DNA of 64,000 nt from Luteimonas aestuarii (GCF_004357985.1 NZ_SMTF01000003.1:1-64000); one strand, 5' to 3'. Positions 44,742 through 56,119 are shown, numbered from the stretch's first letter. Program-made: numbers and translations. The notes: generated from the sequence alone by a model not told the origin.

Positions 44742-47711
44742 TCAGGCAGCCGCGCGCAGCGCCTGCAGCAGGTCGTCCAGTGGCGCAGGTCGCCCGAGGT
44801 GATAGCCCTGCGCCTGTTCGCAACCGTTGCGACGCAACCACTCCAGCTCTTCCTCGCGCTCCACCCCTTCGGCGATGGTGCCCAGGCCCAGCCCGCGGGC
44901 GAGTGCGATCAGCGCACGGCAGATCGACGCATTGCGTTCGTCGGCGTGCACGTTCTGCACGAAGCTGCGGTCGATCTTGAGGCAATCCAGCGGCAGGTTG
45001 CGCAGGTAGGCCATGCTGGAGAAACCGGTTCCGAAATCGTCGATGGAGATGCGAACGCCTGCCGACCGCAGTTCGAGCATGCGGGCCCGCGCGACCTGCG
45101 GGCGACGCACCACCACGCTTTCCGTCAGTTCGACGTGCAGCGCGCCGACAGGCAGTCCATGTTCGGCCTGGACCGAGCGGATGGCGTCGGGCAGGCCGTC
45201 GCCCAGCAATTGCACGGCAGAGATGTTGATCGCAACCGCCACGTCGCCATGGCCATGTGCCGCGAGACGCCGGTAGCCAAGCGCCGCCTCCGCCAGCACC
45301 CAGCGTCCGATCGGCACGATCAGTCCCGAGGCCTCGGCCAGCGGAATGAAAGTGGCCGGCGGGACATGGCCGCCGCCGGGGCGCCGCCAGCGCAACAATG
45401 CTTCGACTGAAACCAGCCGATTGTCCTCCAGGCGGCGGATCGGCTGGTAATGCAGTTCGAATTCCCGGTTGTCGATCGCGTCGCGCAGGCTGCGCGCCAG
45501 CGCCAAGCGCTCGGCAGCCTCCTCGGCCATGGCGTGGTCATAGGGCAAGGCCTGGGTCTGCTCTTGCCACGCCTTCAGTGCCGCCAGTGCTGCATGCCCG
45601 ATCACTTGCTCGGCGCCTTCCCCGGGCTCCGGCCCCTCGGCGATGCCGATCGAGGCTTCCACCGGATGCGCCCCTCCCTCGGTGTGCACCGGCATGGCAA
45701 TCGCCTCTTCCAGCGCAGCCAGCATTTCGTGACGGCGCGACGCATCCAGCGCCACCACCACGAACGATTCGCTGGGCCAGTAACCGGCCAGGCCGAAGGT
45801 CTCGCCCACCAGCGAGATGCGCTCGGCCATCTCGCGGAGCAGCAGTTCGCTGGTGCTGCGCCCCAGCGTGGGCGCCACTAGCTCCAGCTCCCGAAGTCGC
45901 ACGTATGCGACGGCATAGCGTGCGCCCAACGCGTCGGCGGCACGGCGATCCAGGCGATCGGTCAACGCCTCTACGGTCTCCAGCCCCGTGGTGCTGTCGT
46001 GCGTTGCACGCCACGCGAGGTCGCGCTCGTACGTCATGCGGTCGCTGATGTCTTCCGCCAACACCAGTCGCGCCGGCCGTCCACCGAATTCGATGCTGCT
46101 GCTGAAGATGCGCACGTCAAGGCGGCTGCCGTCCTTGCGGACATGGGTCCAGACCCCGTCCACGTCCTGGTCCCCAGTGCGTTGCCGCATGGCCCCCATT
46201 AACGCGGGGCGATCCTCCGGTGGACGGATGTCGAGGATGGTCTTCTCCAGGAACTCGCGGACGCTGTACCCATACGCGGCAACGGCTGCCTGGTTGACCG
46301 CAATGAAGCGCAACGTAGCGACATCGAATACCCAGAACGGAAGCGGGTTGCGCTCGAACAGCGCGCGGAATTGCGCTTCCGCGCGCTCGATCCGCGCTTG
46401 CGCCAACCGGCGCGAAGTGATGTCGACCACGGTGCCCGCCAGCCGACCAGGCGCACGACCACTGCCGGCCACGCCGCCGCGCGCGCTGATCCAGCGCTCG
46501 CTGCCATCGTCGAGCAGCACACGGTATTCGGTCAGGTAGGGCGTGCCGCTGCCGCGCGATTCCGCAAAGGCCTGTTCCACGCGGGCACGGTCCTCAGGAT
46601 GCATGCGTTCGAAGAACCTGTCCGCCGGCAGCACGGCTGCCTCGGGCGCCAGTCCGAAGATCGCGGCGGTGTGTGCCGAGACGCGGATCATCATGTCGTC
46701 CGACTCCAACCGCCACACGCCCGTCGATGCCGCCTGCTGCGCCTGGTCCAGCCAATCCGCCTGCGCCTCCAGCTCGTCGAGCAACGCGTCGCGGGCACGT
46801 TCGCCCGTGGCCAGGCGATACACCAGGTACCCCAGGCCCATCCAGTACAGGGCCACGATGGCCGATGCCAGCGCCACCAGCCACATCCAGGGCGTCAACG
46901 CCTCATCCAGCCCGATCCCCGCGGCCACCAGCACGCCATACCCGTTGGTGCCGCTGAAGCCTGCGGTACGTTCGACCCCATCCAGCTGGCTGACCATGCG
47001 CAACGATGCCGTCCCGGTGGCGTCGCGCACCTGGTCCGGCAACTGGATGCGACGTCCCGCGAAATCGACATTGCCGCCGTTCTGGACCCGCGCCAGCACC
47101 GTGCCGAGCTGGTCGAGCATGGTCACGCTGCCGTCTCGCCCGATGTCGAGGTCGCGGATCATGCGCTCGAATTCACTTGCATGCAGGCGCGACAGCAGCC
47201 ACTGGTCCTGGCCGAACGGGAAGGCAAGCCGCAACCACCAGCCGCCATCGCCGTCGGCCTGCAACGGCCCCACCAGCAGCCGACCGGCGCTGCGCATGGG
47301 CGTCGCCCACCCCGGCAGGTCCGGATCGCCTTCGCCAGAGGTCATGGCCTGGCCACGGGCATCCACCAGTACGATGGAATGCAATTCGGCATGGCGGGAC
47401 ACCACGCCCTCCACGCCATCGACCAGCAGCGCCTGCGCCTGTTCCGGTGCGGTGGTCGCGAACACCTCGGCATCGGCAGAGATGCCCGCCATCGCGCGTT
47501 CGAGGTTGCGCAGGCCGAAATAAAGCAAACGGTCCACGCCGGTCGCCAACGCCAGGCTTTGCCGGTGCGCGGCATCGATCCGCGCCTTGCGATCCTGCAG
47601 CAGCAGGACCGCCAGTCCCACCATCAAGACCACGCCCAGCACCACGCCCACGGTTCGCACCATGGCCGCGGAACCCGCGCTCCGGAGCGGCATTTCGTTC
47701 TGCAACGGCAT
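44742..47711 (-). CDS. Membrane sensor with PAS, degenerate GGDEF and EAL domains (c-di-GMP phosphodiesterase)
   Basis: A 989-residue protein. A membrane helix near residues 18-38, about 240 residues of periplasmic sensor (cache/CHASE-like), a second helix pair (MWLVALASAIVALYWMGLG), two PAS domains (residues 330-580), a GGDEF domain in which the active-site motif is lost (WPSES instead of GGDEF), and an EAL domain. The EAL residues are kept: SVEALLRW, INISAVQL, ELTES, IDDFGTG, LKIDRSF and AEGVE, so it should degrade cyclic di-GMP. The start was placed at ATG 47711; 47693 and 47663 are alternatives. Confidence 0.9.
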   Translation of the reverse strand: MPLQNEMPLRSAGSAAMVRTVGVVLGVVLMVGLAVLLLQDRKARIDAAHRQSLALATGVDRLLYFGLRNLERAMAGISADAEVFATTAPEQAQALLVDGVEGVVSRHAELHSIVLVDARGQAMTSGEGDPDLPGWATPMRSAGRLLVGPLQADGDGGWWLRLAFPFGQDQWLLSRLHASEFERMIRDLDIGRDGSVTMLDQLGTVLARVQNGGNVDFAGRRIQLPDQVRDATGTASLRMVSQLDGVERTAGFSGTNGYGVLVAAGIGLDEALTPWMWLVALASAIVALYWMGLGYLVYRLATGERARDALLDELEAQADWLDQAQQAASTGVWRLESDDMMIRVSAHTAAIFGLAPEAAVLPADRFFERMHPEDRARVEQAFAESRGSGTPYLTEYRVLLDDGSERWISARGGVAGSGRAPGRLAGTVVDITSRRLAQARIERAEAQFRALFERNPLPFWVFDVATLRFIAVNQAAVAAYGYSVREFLEKTILDIRPPEDRPALMGAMRQRTGDQDVDGVWTHVRKDGSRLDVRIFSSSIEFGGRPARLVLAEDISDRMTYERDLAWRATHDSTTGLETVEALTDRLDRRAADALGARYAVAYVRLRELELVAPTLGRSTSELLLREMAERISLVGETFGLAGYWPSESFVVVALDASRRHEMLAALEEAIAMPVHTEGGAHPVEASIGIAEGPEPGEGAEQVIGHAALAALKAWQEQTQALPYDHAMAEEAAERLALARSLRDAIDNREFELHYQPIRRLEDNRLVSVEALLRWRRPGGGHVPPATFIPLAEASGLIVPIGRWVLAEAALGYRRLAAHGHGDVAVAINISAVQLLGDGLPDAIRSVQAEHGLPVGALHVELTESVVVRRPQVARARMLELRSAGVRISIDDFGTGFSSMAYLRNLPLDCLKIDRSFVQNVHADERNASICRALIALARGLGLGTIAEGVEREEELEWLRRNGCEQAQGYHLGRPAPLDDLLQALRAAA

Positions 47712-47799
47712 CTTCCCCAAGGCCGGGCCTAACCTTGCCAAGCATCCGCAGCAGGCGCAACCCGATCCCCATTCATTTTGTCGATGATGTTCCCCCTGC

Positions 47800-49017
47800 T
47801 CATGCCCTGTCGAACGAGAACAGCGACGCCAGCGCATGGCGCCGTCGCTCGATCAATGCGCGCAACAGCGGCGCCCCCGCCATCGAATAGGTGATGCCAT
47901 TGCCGCCGTAGGCCATCGCGAACAGCGCGCGCGGGCCATGCTGCGGATGCGCGCCGAAATACGGCAGCCCGTCCTTCGTTTCGGCAAAGGTGCCCGCCCA
48001 CGAGAATGCCGGTTGCAGCGGCAGGTGCGGGAACATGTGCTGCACCCGCTTGAGCAGCTTGCGCGCCTTCTTCTCCACGCGCGCGTCGCGCTTGGCCGGC
48101 ACGTCGACCGCATCGTCCTCCCCCCCCACCAGCAGCCGGTCGTCCTCGGTCGGCCGCAGGTAGAGGTAAGGTCGCGCCGACTCCCACACCATCGTGCTGC
48201 GCAGTTTGCCCAGCATGTCGGCATCGATTGGATCGGTGATGAAGGCGTAGCTGCTGCGGTTGGCGGCAACGCGCTTGTCCAGCCACTTCTGGTTGGCGTA
48301 GCCCGCGGCGAACACCACGTGTCCCGCGCGGATGGCATGGCCATCGCCGGTGCGTGCCAGCACGCTGCGCGACATGACCTGGAGGTCGTCGATGCGGGTG
48401 CGGTCGTGGATCGCCGCGCCCTGCCTTTCCAGCCGGGCGAGCAGGCGATACGCCATGCGGTACGGGTCGATGCTGGCGCCCAGGCGGCTGAGGATCGCCG
48501 CGGGCGCATCCACCCCGTACGTCTCGACCAGCGGTTCGCGATCGAACCACACCACGTCGAAGCCATGCCTGGCGCGCAGTTCGAATTCGTCCCACAGGTC
48601 GCCGCGATGCCGTCGCTTGCTGGCGAAATAGAGGCTGTGGCAAGGACGGATGCCCGCGTCACGCAGCCCGCGCAGGCTGCGTGCCAGGTCTTCCAGCGCG
48701 GGGATGGCGTCGGCACAGGCCCGGTAGGCCTGTACGGCGGCATCCTCGCCGTACTCCCTGGCCAGGTCGACCATGTGCGTGTCGATCTCGTACTGCAGCA
48801 GGCCGGTGCTGGCTGCGGAACTGCCCCAGCCGACATCGCGCTGCTCCACCACCATCACGTCGTGCCCGTGGCGCGCAAGCTCGTCGGCGACCAGCGCACC
48901 GGTGATGCCCCCGCCCACCACCAGTACGTCGCAGCGGGCGTCCTGCTGCAGCGGCGGGAACGCCTGCATCAGGCCGTTCCTGACCGCCCAGTAGGGATAG
49001 CCGCTTTTCAGATCCAT
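47800..49017 (-). CDS. FAD-dependent oxidoreductase (D-amino acid oxidase family)
   Basis: A 405-residue flavoprotein of the DAO/glycine oxidase superfamily. The FAD-binding VLVVGGGITGALVADELARH lies near residue 30, GSSAASTGLLQ follows, HVVFAAGYANQKWL is the second nucleotide contact, and the C-terminal AMAYGGNGITYSMAG is the FAD-closing motif. It is similar to gamma-glutamylputrescine oxidase-type (PuuB) enzymes; the substrate is not determined. A cupin gene lies next upstream on the same strand, 37 bases away. Confidence 0.88.
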   Translation of the reverse strand: MDLKSGYPYWAVRNGLMQAFPPLQQDARCDVLVVGGGITGALVADELARHGHDVMVVEQRDVGWGSSAASTGLLQYEIDTHMVDLAREYGEDAAVQAYRACADAIPALEDLARSLRGLRDAGIRPCHSLYFASKRRHRGDLWDEFELRARHGFDVVWFDREPLVETYGVDAPAAILSRLGASIDPYRMAYRLLARLERQGAAIHDRTRIDDLQVMSRSVLARTGDGHAIRAGHVVFAAGYANQKWLDKRVAANRSSYAFITDPIDADMLGKLRSTMVWESARPYLYLRPTEDDRLLVGGEDDAVDVPAKRDARVEKKARKLLKRVQHMFPHLPLQPAFSWAGTFAETKDGLPYFGAHPQHGPRALFAMAYGGNGITYSMAGAPLLRALIERRRHALASLFSFDRA

Positions 49018-49053
49018 CTTTCCAGGTCCATGGTGTCCTTCGCCTCTCGCGCT

Positions 49054-49410
49054 TCAGCCCCTGGGAACCGGACGGCGGCCCGGCGGCAACGGCTCGCCGT
49101 CGTCGCCGTAGGCCGGGGGCGAATAGAGGTTCAGGGTCTTCAACGGCGTGCGCCCGGTGTTGCGGATCTCGTGCCGTTCGCCGCGCTCGATCACCAGCAG
49201 GCTGCCGGCGCGGAGCCGCCGCCGTGCGCCGTCGACGATCGCCAGCCCGGTGCCGGACACCACGTACAGCCACTGGTCGGCACCGCGGTGGGCATTGTCC
49301 GGGCCGCCTTCGCTTGCGCCCGGCGCCAGCACCATCTGCGCCGCCTGCACCTTGCGCACGGCGAACAGCGGCAGGAAACCCTTGCCGAACCTGAGATGCC
49401 TGGACTGCAT
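49054..49410 (-). CDS. Cupin domain protein
   Basis: A 118-residue single-domain cupin. The metal-binding motif 1 is GADQWLYVVSGTGLAIVDG (the first His is replaced by Gln-Trp) and motif 2 is GSLLVIERGERHEIRNTG, with a His. Since one metal ligand is changed, the metal site may be altered. It starts with MQSRHLRFGKGFLPLFAVRK and ends Pro-rich. It is upstream of the oxidase gene on the same strand and may be its partner. Confidence 0.82.
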   Translation of the reverse strand: MQSRHLRFGKGFLPLFAVRKVQAAQMVLAPGASEGGPDNAHRGADQWLYVVSGTGLAIVDGARRRLRAGSLLVIERGERHEIRNTGRTPLKTLNLYSPPAYGDDGEPLPPGRRPVPRG

Positions 49411-49561
49411 GCGGGTCTCCCGTCGTGCCTGCGCTGCACCTTGTCCCAGCGCTCGTCAACACGCCGCGAAGCCGGGCCCGCTTCCCGGCAGGCCGCACGC
49501 AGACACCGCATTCACGATGCCGGCCGCAGGATCCGGTCCGACCCCGCCCCGCCGTCATGCC

Positions 49562-50020
49562 ATGGCCGACAACCTCTACGATGCCCTGCGCGAAAGCCAC
49601 GAGCGGCAGCGTTCGCTGTGTCGCAAGCTGCTGCGCTCGCCGCCGCGCAGCGCACGTCGCATCGAGCTGTTCACCGAACTGCGCATCGAGCTGGCCGCGC
49701 ACGCTGCCGCCGAGGAACGCTACCTCTACGCGCCGATCCTGCTGCACGATGCCGGCCTGGACTCGTCCCGCCACGCCCTGCACGAACACCACCAGATCGA
49801 CGAGATCATCGAAGACATGCAGGTCGTGGGGAAAGCCGGCGCCGGCTGGATGGCGAAGGCACGGAAGTTGTCGGAAAAGGTGCACCACCACCTGCGCGAG
49901 GAGGAGAAGAAATTCTTCCAGGTGTCCGGCAAGCTGCTCAGCGACCGCCAGAAGTCGGTGCTGGCCGGACAGTACCGGCGGGACTACGCGCGCATGCTGG
50001 AAACGCTCCGCGGACAGTAG
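49562..50020 (+). CDS. Hemerythrin domain protein
   Basis: A 152-residue four-helix bundle of the HHE/hemerythrin family. The iron ligands are spread as LRESHERQR, LAAHAAAEERYLY, HEHHQIDEII and KVHHHLREEEKKFF, giving the H...HxxxE...HxxxH...H pattern for a di-iron site that binds oxygen or senses redox. It is divergent from the cupin gene. The ATG at 49562 begins the bundle; an ATG five bases upstream in another frame is not coding. Confidence 0.87.
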   Translation: MADNLYDALRESHERQRSLCRKLLRSPPRSARRIELFTELRIELAAHAAAEERYLYAPILLHDAGLDSSRHALHEHHQIDEIIEDMQVVGKAGAGWMAKARKLSEKVHHHLREEEKKFFQVSGKLLSDRQKSVLAGQYRRDYARMLETLRGQ

Positions 50021-50117
50021 CTGCCCGCGCCTTCACGGCATCGCAACGCGCGCTGGATGACAGTCGGCGACCGTGCCGGTATCGGCCGCATCCGCTTCAC
50101 CAAGGGGAATCGAGACA

Positions 50118-51512
50118 TTGGATGGTCCCACGCCGCCGCGCAGCCATGCCGACGACAGCGCGCAACTGCGACTGTACGAAACCATCCTGCAGGCCATCCC
50201 GGACCTGGTCTACGTCTTCGACCGCCAACACCGCTTCATCTACGCCAACCAGGCCTTGCTGAGCATGTGGGGCATGGAATGGGCCGATGCCGTGGGCAAG
50301 ACCTGCCTCGAGCTCGGTTACGAGCCTTGGCACGCCGCCATGCACGACGAGGAGATCGAACGCGTGGTCGCCACCCGCGCGCCGATCCGCGGAGAGGTGC
50401 CATTCCCGCACACCACGCTGGGCACGCGCATCTACGACTACATCTTCATCCCGGTGATGTCACCGGATGGCGAGGTGGAAGCCATCGCCGGCACCACCCG
50501 CGACGTCACCGAGCGCAAGCAGCAGGAAGAAGCGCTGCGCCGCAGCGAGAACCGGCTGAGTGCGATGGTCAACGCCAGTTCGGACCTGATCTACCGCATC
50601 TCCCCCGACTGGAAGGAGGTGGCGGTAGTGGGTGGCCGCGCGGCCGACAGGCTGCCCAAGGCCCCGACCGGCAGCGTGCGGCGGGGCTGGACCACCGAAC
50701 GCATCCATCCGGACGATCGCGCGCGCGTGGCCGAGGCCATCCGCCGCGCGCAGGAGCAGCTGGCCCCCTACGAGGCCGAGCATCGCGTCGAGATCGAGGC
50801 CGGCCAATGGTCCTGGATCAATTCCCACGCCGTGCCCATCCGCGGTGCGGATGGCAGCGTCAGCGAATGGTTCGGCGCGGCCACCGACATCACCCAGCGC
50901 GTGCGCCAGGAAGAACACCTGCGCCTTCTGGTCAACGAGTTGAACCATCGCGTCAAGAACACGCTGGCCATCGTGCAGTCGATGGTGTCGCAGACCCTGC
51001 GCAATTGCGGCGGCAACGCACGGGCGTCGGAGATGATCGAGTCGCGACTGCAGGCCCTCGCGGCCACCCACGACGTGCTGACCCGGAAGAAATGGCAGGG
51101 TGCGACCGTCGATGAAATCGTACGTACCGCGATCGCGCACTGCCTGGACGTGGCGGCCAACCGCTTCGAAGTGCAAGGCAGCGATGGCTGCCTGGAGCCA
51201 CGGCGCGCTGTGGCGCTGTCGATGGCCCTGCACGAGCTGTGCACCAATGCGATGAAGTACGGTGCACTCTCGACCCCTGCCGGGCACGTCGAGATCCACT
51301 GGTCGCGGCGGGGCGACGATGGCAACGCGCTGGTCCTGGACTGGCGCGAACGCGACGGCCCCACCGTCGAGGCCCCCGCCAGCTGCGGATTCGGTTCGCG
51401 CCTGCTCGAAAAGGGCCTGCCGCACGACCTTGGTGGCCGGGTCACACTGGCGTTCGACCCTGAAGGCGTGCACTGCCACATCGAAACATCACTCATCCGG
51501 GAACAGGACTGA
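50118..51512 (+). CDS. PAS-domain sensor histidine kinase, HWE family
   Basis: A soluble kinase of 464 residues with two PAS domains (about residues 20-130 and 145-265) and a HWE/HisKA_2 core. The phospho-acceptor His lies in LLVNELNHRVKNTLAIVQSM near residue 277; the N box is ALHELCTNAMKYGALS, and the W-x-E of the family is in LDWRERDGPTV. Both PAS domains lack membrane helices, so the signal is internal. The TTG at 50118 has AAGGGGA at good spacing; a GTG at 50073 without such a site is the alternative. It is followed by a response regulator. Confidence 0.9.
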   Translation: MDGPTPPRSHADDSAQLRLYETILQAIPDLVYVFDRQHRFIYANQALLSMWGMEWADAVGKTCLELGYEPWHAAMHDEEIERVVATRAPIRGEVPFPHTTLGTRIYDYIFIPVMSPDGEVEAIAGTTRDVTERKQQEEALRRSENRLSAMVNASSDLIYRISPDWKEVAVVGGRAADRLPKAPTGSVRRGWTTERIHPDDRARVAEAIRRAQEQLAPYEAEHRVEIEAGQWSWINSHAVPIRGADGSVSEWFGAATDITQRVRQEEHLRLLVNELNHRVKNTLAIVQSMVSQTLRNCGGNARASEMIESRLQALAATHDVLTRKKWQGATVDEIVRTAIAHCLDVAANRFEVQGSDGCLEPRRAVALSMALHELCTNAMKYGALSTPAGHVEIHWSRRGDDGNALVLDWRERDGPTVEAPASCGFGSRLLEKGLPHDLGGRVTLAFDPEGVHCHIETSLIREQD

Positions 51513-51520
51513 GGACCGCC

Positions 51521-51892
51521 ATGGCAAGACGCGTACTGATCGTCGAGGACGAATCGCTCCTGGTGATGGTGCTTGAAGACCTGCTACCGGAGCTCGGCTA
51601 CGACGTCGTCGCCACGGCAAACTCCGTCGCAACCTCGCTGGATGCGCTGGACGCACACGCGGTCGATCTCGCCATCCTCGACATCAATCTCGCCGGCGAA
51701 GCGTCCTTCCCCATCGCCGACGCACTGGCCGCGCGCGGCACGCCGTTCCTGTTCGCCACCGGCTACGGCAGCAGCGTTGTCCCAGCCCGCCATGACAAGG
51801 CGCCGCTGGTGCAGAAACCTTACGGTCGTCGTGAACTGGAAAAGGCCCTGCGCACGCTATCGGAACGCGAAGACGTCCCGCAATCGGATTGA
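51521..51892 (+). CDS. Single-domain response regulator
   Basis: A 123-residue receiver domain alone. The acidic pair E9-D10 in LIVEDES, phospho-acceptor D54 in LAILDINLAGE, Thr in LFATGYG and Lys in LVQKPYGRREL are all present. Without an output domain it should act by binding other proteins. It starts eight bases after the HWE kinase stop, and such pairs (HWE kinase plus stand-alone receiver) are common. Confidence 0.9.
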   Translation: MARRVLIVEDESLLVMVLEDLLPELGYDVVATANSVATSLDALDAHAVDLAILDINLAGEASFPIADALAARGTPFLFATGYGSSVVPARHDKAPLVQKPYGRRELEKALRTLSEREDVPQSD

Positions 51893-51959
51893 GCCGCGGC
51901 AGCGTGCGGCCGCGTCGTCCAGCGCATGGATCCATGGCACGGGCACGCGTCGCAACGCA

Positions 51960-51987
51960 CGTCATCCCCGCGCAGGACCTTGGACGT
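51960..51987. repeat. Degenerate REP unit
   Basis: CGTCATCCCCGCGCAGGACC followed by TTGGACGT matches the consensus of the REP units at 56080-56119 with about ten bases deleted from the middle. It lies in the 204-base gap between the response regulator and the convergent thioredoxin-like gene, which otherwise shows no gene. Confidence 0.6.
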
Positions 51988-52096
51988 CGAGGCCGGCATC
52001 CGGGCACAGCGTCCAGGGCGACGCAACGCAGGCAGGTGCCTGGTCCGCATGGCGGCGCCGCGGGCTGCAGCACCGGCGACGACGATCCGGCAACCG

Positions 52097-52429
52097 CTAC
52101 CTGTCCGGCTTCAACGCCTCGCGCAACGGTACCAGGTCGCCATCGCCGCGCGGTCGCACCACGCGCGCCCGCTCCTCGCCAGACTCCAGCAGCACCAGCG
52201 TCGGCCACAGCTTCACGCCGAAAGATCGGCCCAGTGGCCGCCCGCCGCCATCCTCGACCTTGATGTGCGCCACCTCGTCATGGTTGGCAAGCAATACTTG
52301 CAGCGCAGGTTGCGCGGCGATGCAGTGCGGGCACCAGGGCGCGCCGAACTCCACCAGTACGCGCCCCGGCATGTCGTCCACGTCGCTGCGCGTCGGCTCG
52401 CGCACGGCATAGTCGCGTTCGTAACCCAT
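52097..52429 (-). CDS. Thioredoxin-like protein
   Basis: A 110-residue thioredoxin fold. The active site is W32-CPHC-36 in FGAPWCPHCIAAQPAL rather than WCGPC, and the cis-proline loop is KLWPTLVLL. There is no signal peptide, so it works in the cytoplasm. A CPHC centre is more oxidising than CGPC, as in DsbA, so the redox role may be unusual. The gene overlaps the host-attachment gene's stop by one base. Confidence 0.88.
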   Translation of the reverse strand: MGYERDYAVREPTRSDVDDMPGRVLVEFGAPWCPHCIAAQPALQVLLANHDEVAHIKVEDGGGRPLGRSFGVKLWPTLVLLESGEERARVVRPRGDGDLVPLREALKPDR

Positions 52430-52830
52430 CAGTCCGCCTGAAGCGCCCGCTCGATCGCTTCCAGCGGTGCATTGGTGAGCGTCTTGCCCACTTCCGCCAG
52501 CATGCGCTGCTGGGTCTCCTTGTGCAGCAGCGGGCGCATGCGGCCCAGGGTAACCGGGTCTGCCACCAGCACCAGATGCTCGAAGCGATGCTTCAGCGCA
52601 GCGTCGTTCAAGCCCAGCGCCAGCTGCTTGGCGAACGTGGCCTCGTCGATCTGCTCGCCGCGCGACTCACCGGGCATGCGTCCGGCCGGGCCGTCGTCGT
52701 TCATGTTCATCAGTTCCAGCACATCGAACTGGTGCAGCGACAGCGCGCCGTCCTCGCCCTTGTTGGTGAATACACGCGCGCCACCGCCATCGGCCACGAC
52801 CACCAGCGCATCCTTCGGAATCCGACCCAT
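52429..52830 (-). CDS. Host attachment family protein (peptide chain release factor 1-like fold)
   Basis: A 133-residue protein of the family annotated as host attachment protein after an Agrobacterium plant-attachment gene. VVVADGGGARVFTNKG at the start, the FAKQLALGLNDAAL segment, and HLVLVADPVTLGRMRPLLHK followed by TNAPLEAIERAL at the end match the family. It has an aeRF/baeRF-like fold related to eRF1; a ribosome-linked role is more likely than attachment. A GGAGGG ribosome binding site precedes the ATG at 52830. Confidence 0.82.
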   Translation of the reverse strand: MGRIPKDALVVVADGGGARVFTNKGEDGALSLHQFDVLELMNMNDDGPAGRMPGESRGEQIDEATFAKQLALGLNDAALKHRFEHLVLVADPVTLGRMRPLLHKETQQRMLAEVGKTLTNAPLEAIERALQAD

Positions 52831-53008
52831 GCAACCCTCCTGATTTGTCCTTCGAACTTGATACCTACTGTTTCGCACCGGCGATCAAGGGGGCGTGAGA
52901 TGCCGCGCACAGGCGTCGCCGGCTGGCGCGATGTGACACAGGTCCGCACCACGCCCCCGTCACGACATCGCGTGCACCCTTCGGGCTTCCCCGCCTCGAG
53001 AACCTGCC

Positions 53009-55159
<2,151 letters not shown>

Positions 55160-55170
55160 TCGTCCAACCG

Positions 55171-55227
55171 CCGGGCCTGTCGGGCGTGGCCAAGGCATCG
55201 ACGATGCCTGCCACGCCCGCGGCCCGG
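55171..55227. terminator. Long compound hairpin after katE
   Basis: Nested arms CCGGGCC/GGCCCGG (55171-55177, 55221-55227), GGGCGTGG/CCACGCCC (55182-55189, 55211-55218) and GGCATC/GATGCC (55194-55199, 55203-55208) give a long interrupted stem in the convergent gap between katE and the DUF4199 gene. It has no T-tract on either side. Confidence 0.55.
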
Positions 55228-55270
55228 TGGAGTCGTCCGGCACCCTCGCCCGACGCCACCACCACCCGCA

Positions 55271-55804
55271 TCACGCGCGCGCCGGCAACACCCGCGGGTT
55301 GCGCAGCACCAGCGCCGACACCAGCGATACCAAGACGCCCACCGGGAAGATCTCGACGAAGGTCATTGGCATGCGCAGCAACGGGTTGCGGTACATCGCC
55401 TCGAACTCGCGCGCCTTCGCCACCGCTGCCGCCAGTGCATCGCCGGCCAGGCCCTTGGCCTCGGCCCGCTCGACCATGTGCTGGGCGAACATCGCCGCGA
55501 AGTCGCCGCCCACCAGTACCAACGACAGCTCCCACGCCAGCACATAGACCACGCTGGCCACGCCGCTGATCGCCAGCCCCAGCCCGAACGCCGGCCAGAA
55601 CCGGATCACCCCGCCCCCGGCGGTGTCGCGGTGACGCTTGATGCCCACGAACACCATCGACAGCGCGATGAGCATCGACGCGAACCCCGCCGCCATGCCC
55701 CAGTCCGGCGGCGGCTGCCCGCCATAGGCCAGGCTGACCGACACCAGCGCCAGACCGACGATCACGCCGGCGATCAAACCGTACTTCAGGACGATGCGGA
55801 ACAT
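55271..55804 (-). CDS. DUF4199 membrane protein
   Basis: A 177-residue protein with four membrane helices: LIAGVIVGLALVSVSLAYGG, MAAGFASMLIALSMVFVGI, AFGLGLAISGVASVVYVLAW and FVEIFPVGVLVSLVSALVL. The VGIKRHRD loop after the second helix and the charged loop (AKAREFEAMYRNPLLRMP) before the last match DUF4199. The function is unknown. A gene for a membrane-tethered LuxR-type protein follows on the same strand at 56143-56583, reading in the same direction and upstream of it in transcription. Confidence 0.85.
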   Translation of the reverse strand: MFRIVLKYGLIAGVIVGLALVSVSLAYGGQPPPDWGMAAGFASMLIALSMVFVGIKRHRDTAGGGVIRFWPAFGLGLAISGVASVVYVLAWELSLVLVGGDFAAMFAQHMVERAEAKGLAGDALAAAVAKAREFEAMYRNPLLRMPMTFVEIFPVGVLVSLVSALVLRNPRVLPARA

Positions 55805-55952
55805 GCGGGACCTCCAGGGTCATTCAACGGAACCGGCATTTCGCCCCGGCCGCACGCCCGCGGCAATCGCCCGGAAGGGTGATTTCGACGGTTTCACCCC
55901 TCTGGCGTCGAAGCTCTACTCATAGCCTCGCTTCTCTGATCCCGCTTCTACC

Positions 55953-56119
55953 CGTCATCCCCGCGCAGGCGGCGGTGAGGCTGGGTTGCTCGCGAGCCAT
56001 TGGCTCGCACCCCGCCGAACGCCCGAGCGCGCTGTGCGTGAGGGCCCGAGGTCGAAGATCCATGGACGTTGCCCTTGCCCGTCATCCCCGCGAAGGCGGG
56101 GACCCATGGACGTTGCCCT
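55953..56119. repeat. Two REP units, the first interrupted
   Basis: A complete unit runs from 56080 to 56119 (CGTCATCCCCGCGAAGGCGG, GGACCCATGGACGTTGCCCT). Another starts at 55953 (CGTCATCCCCGCGCAGGCGG) and its tail (CCATGGACGTTGCCCTTG) is at 56060-56077, so about 87 bases separate the two halves. The insert contains GCGAGCC-ATT-GGCTCGC. The 338-base gap between the DUF4199 and LuxR genes holds these repeats and no gene. Confidence 0.75.
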
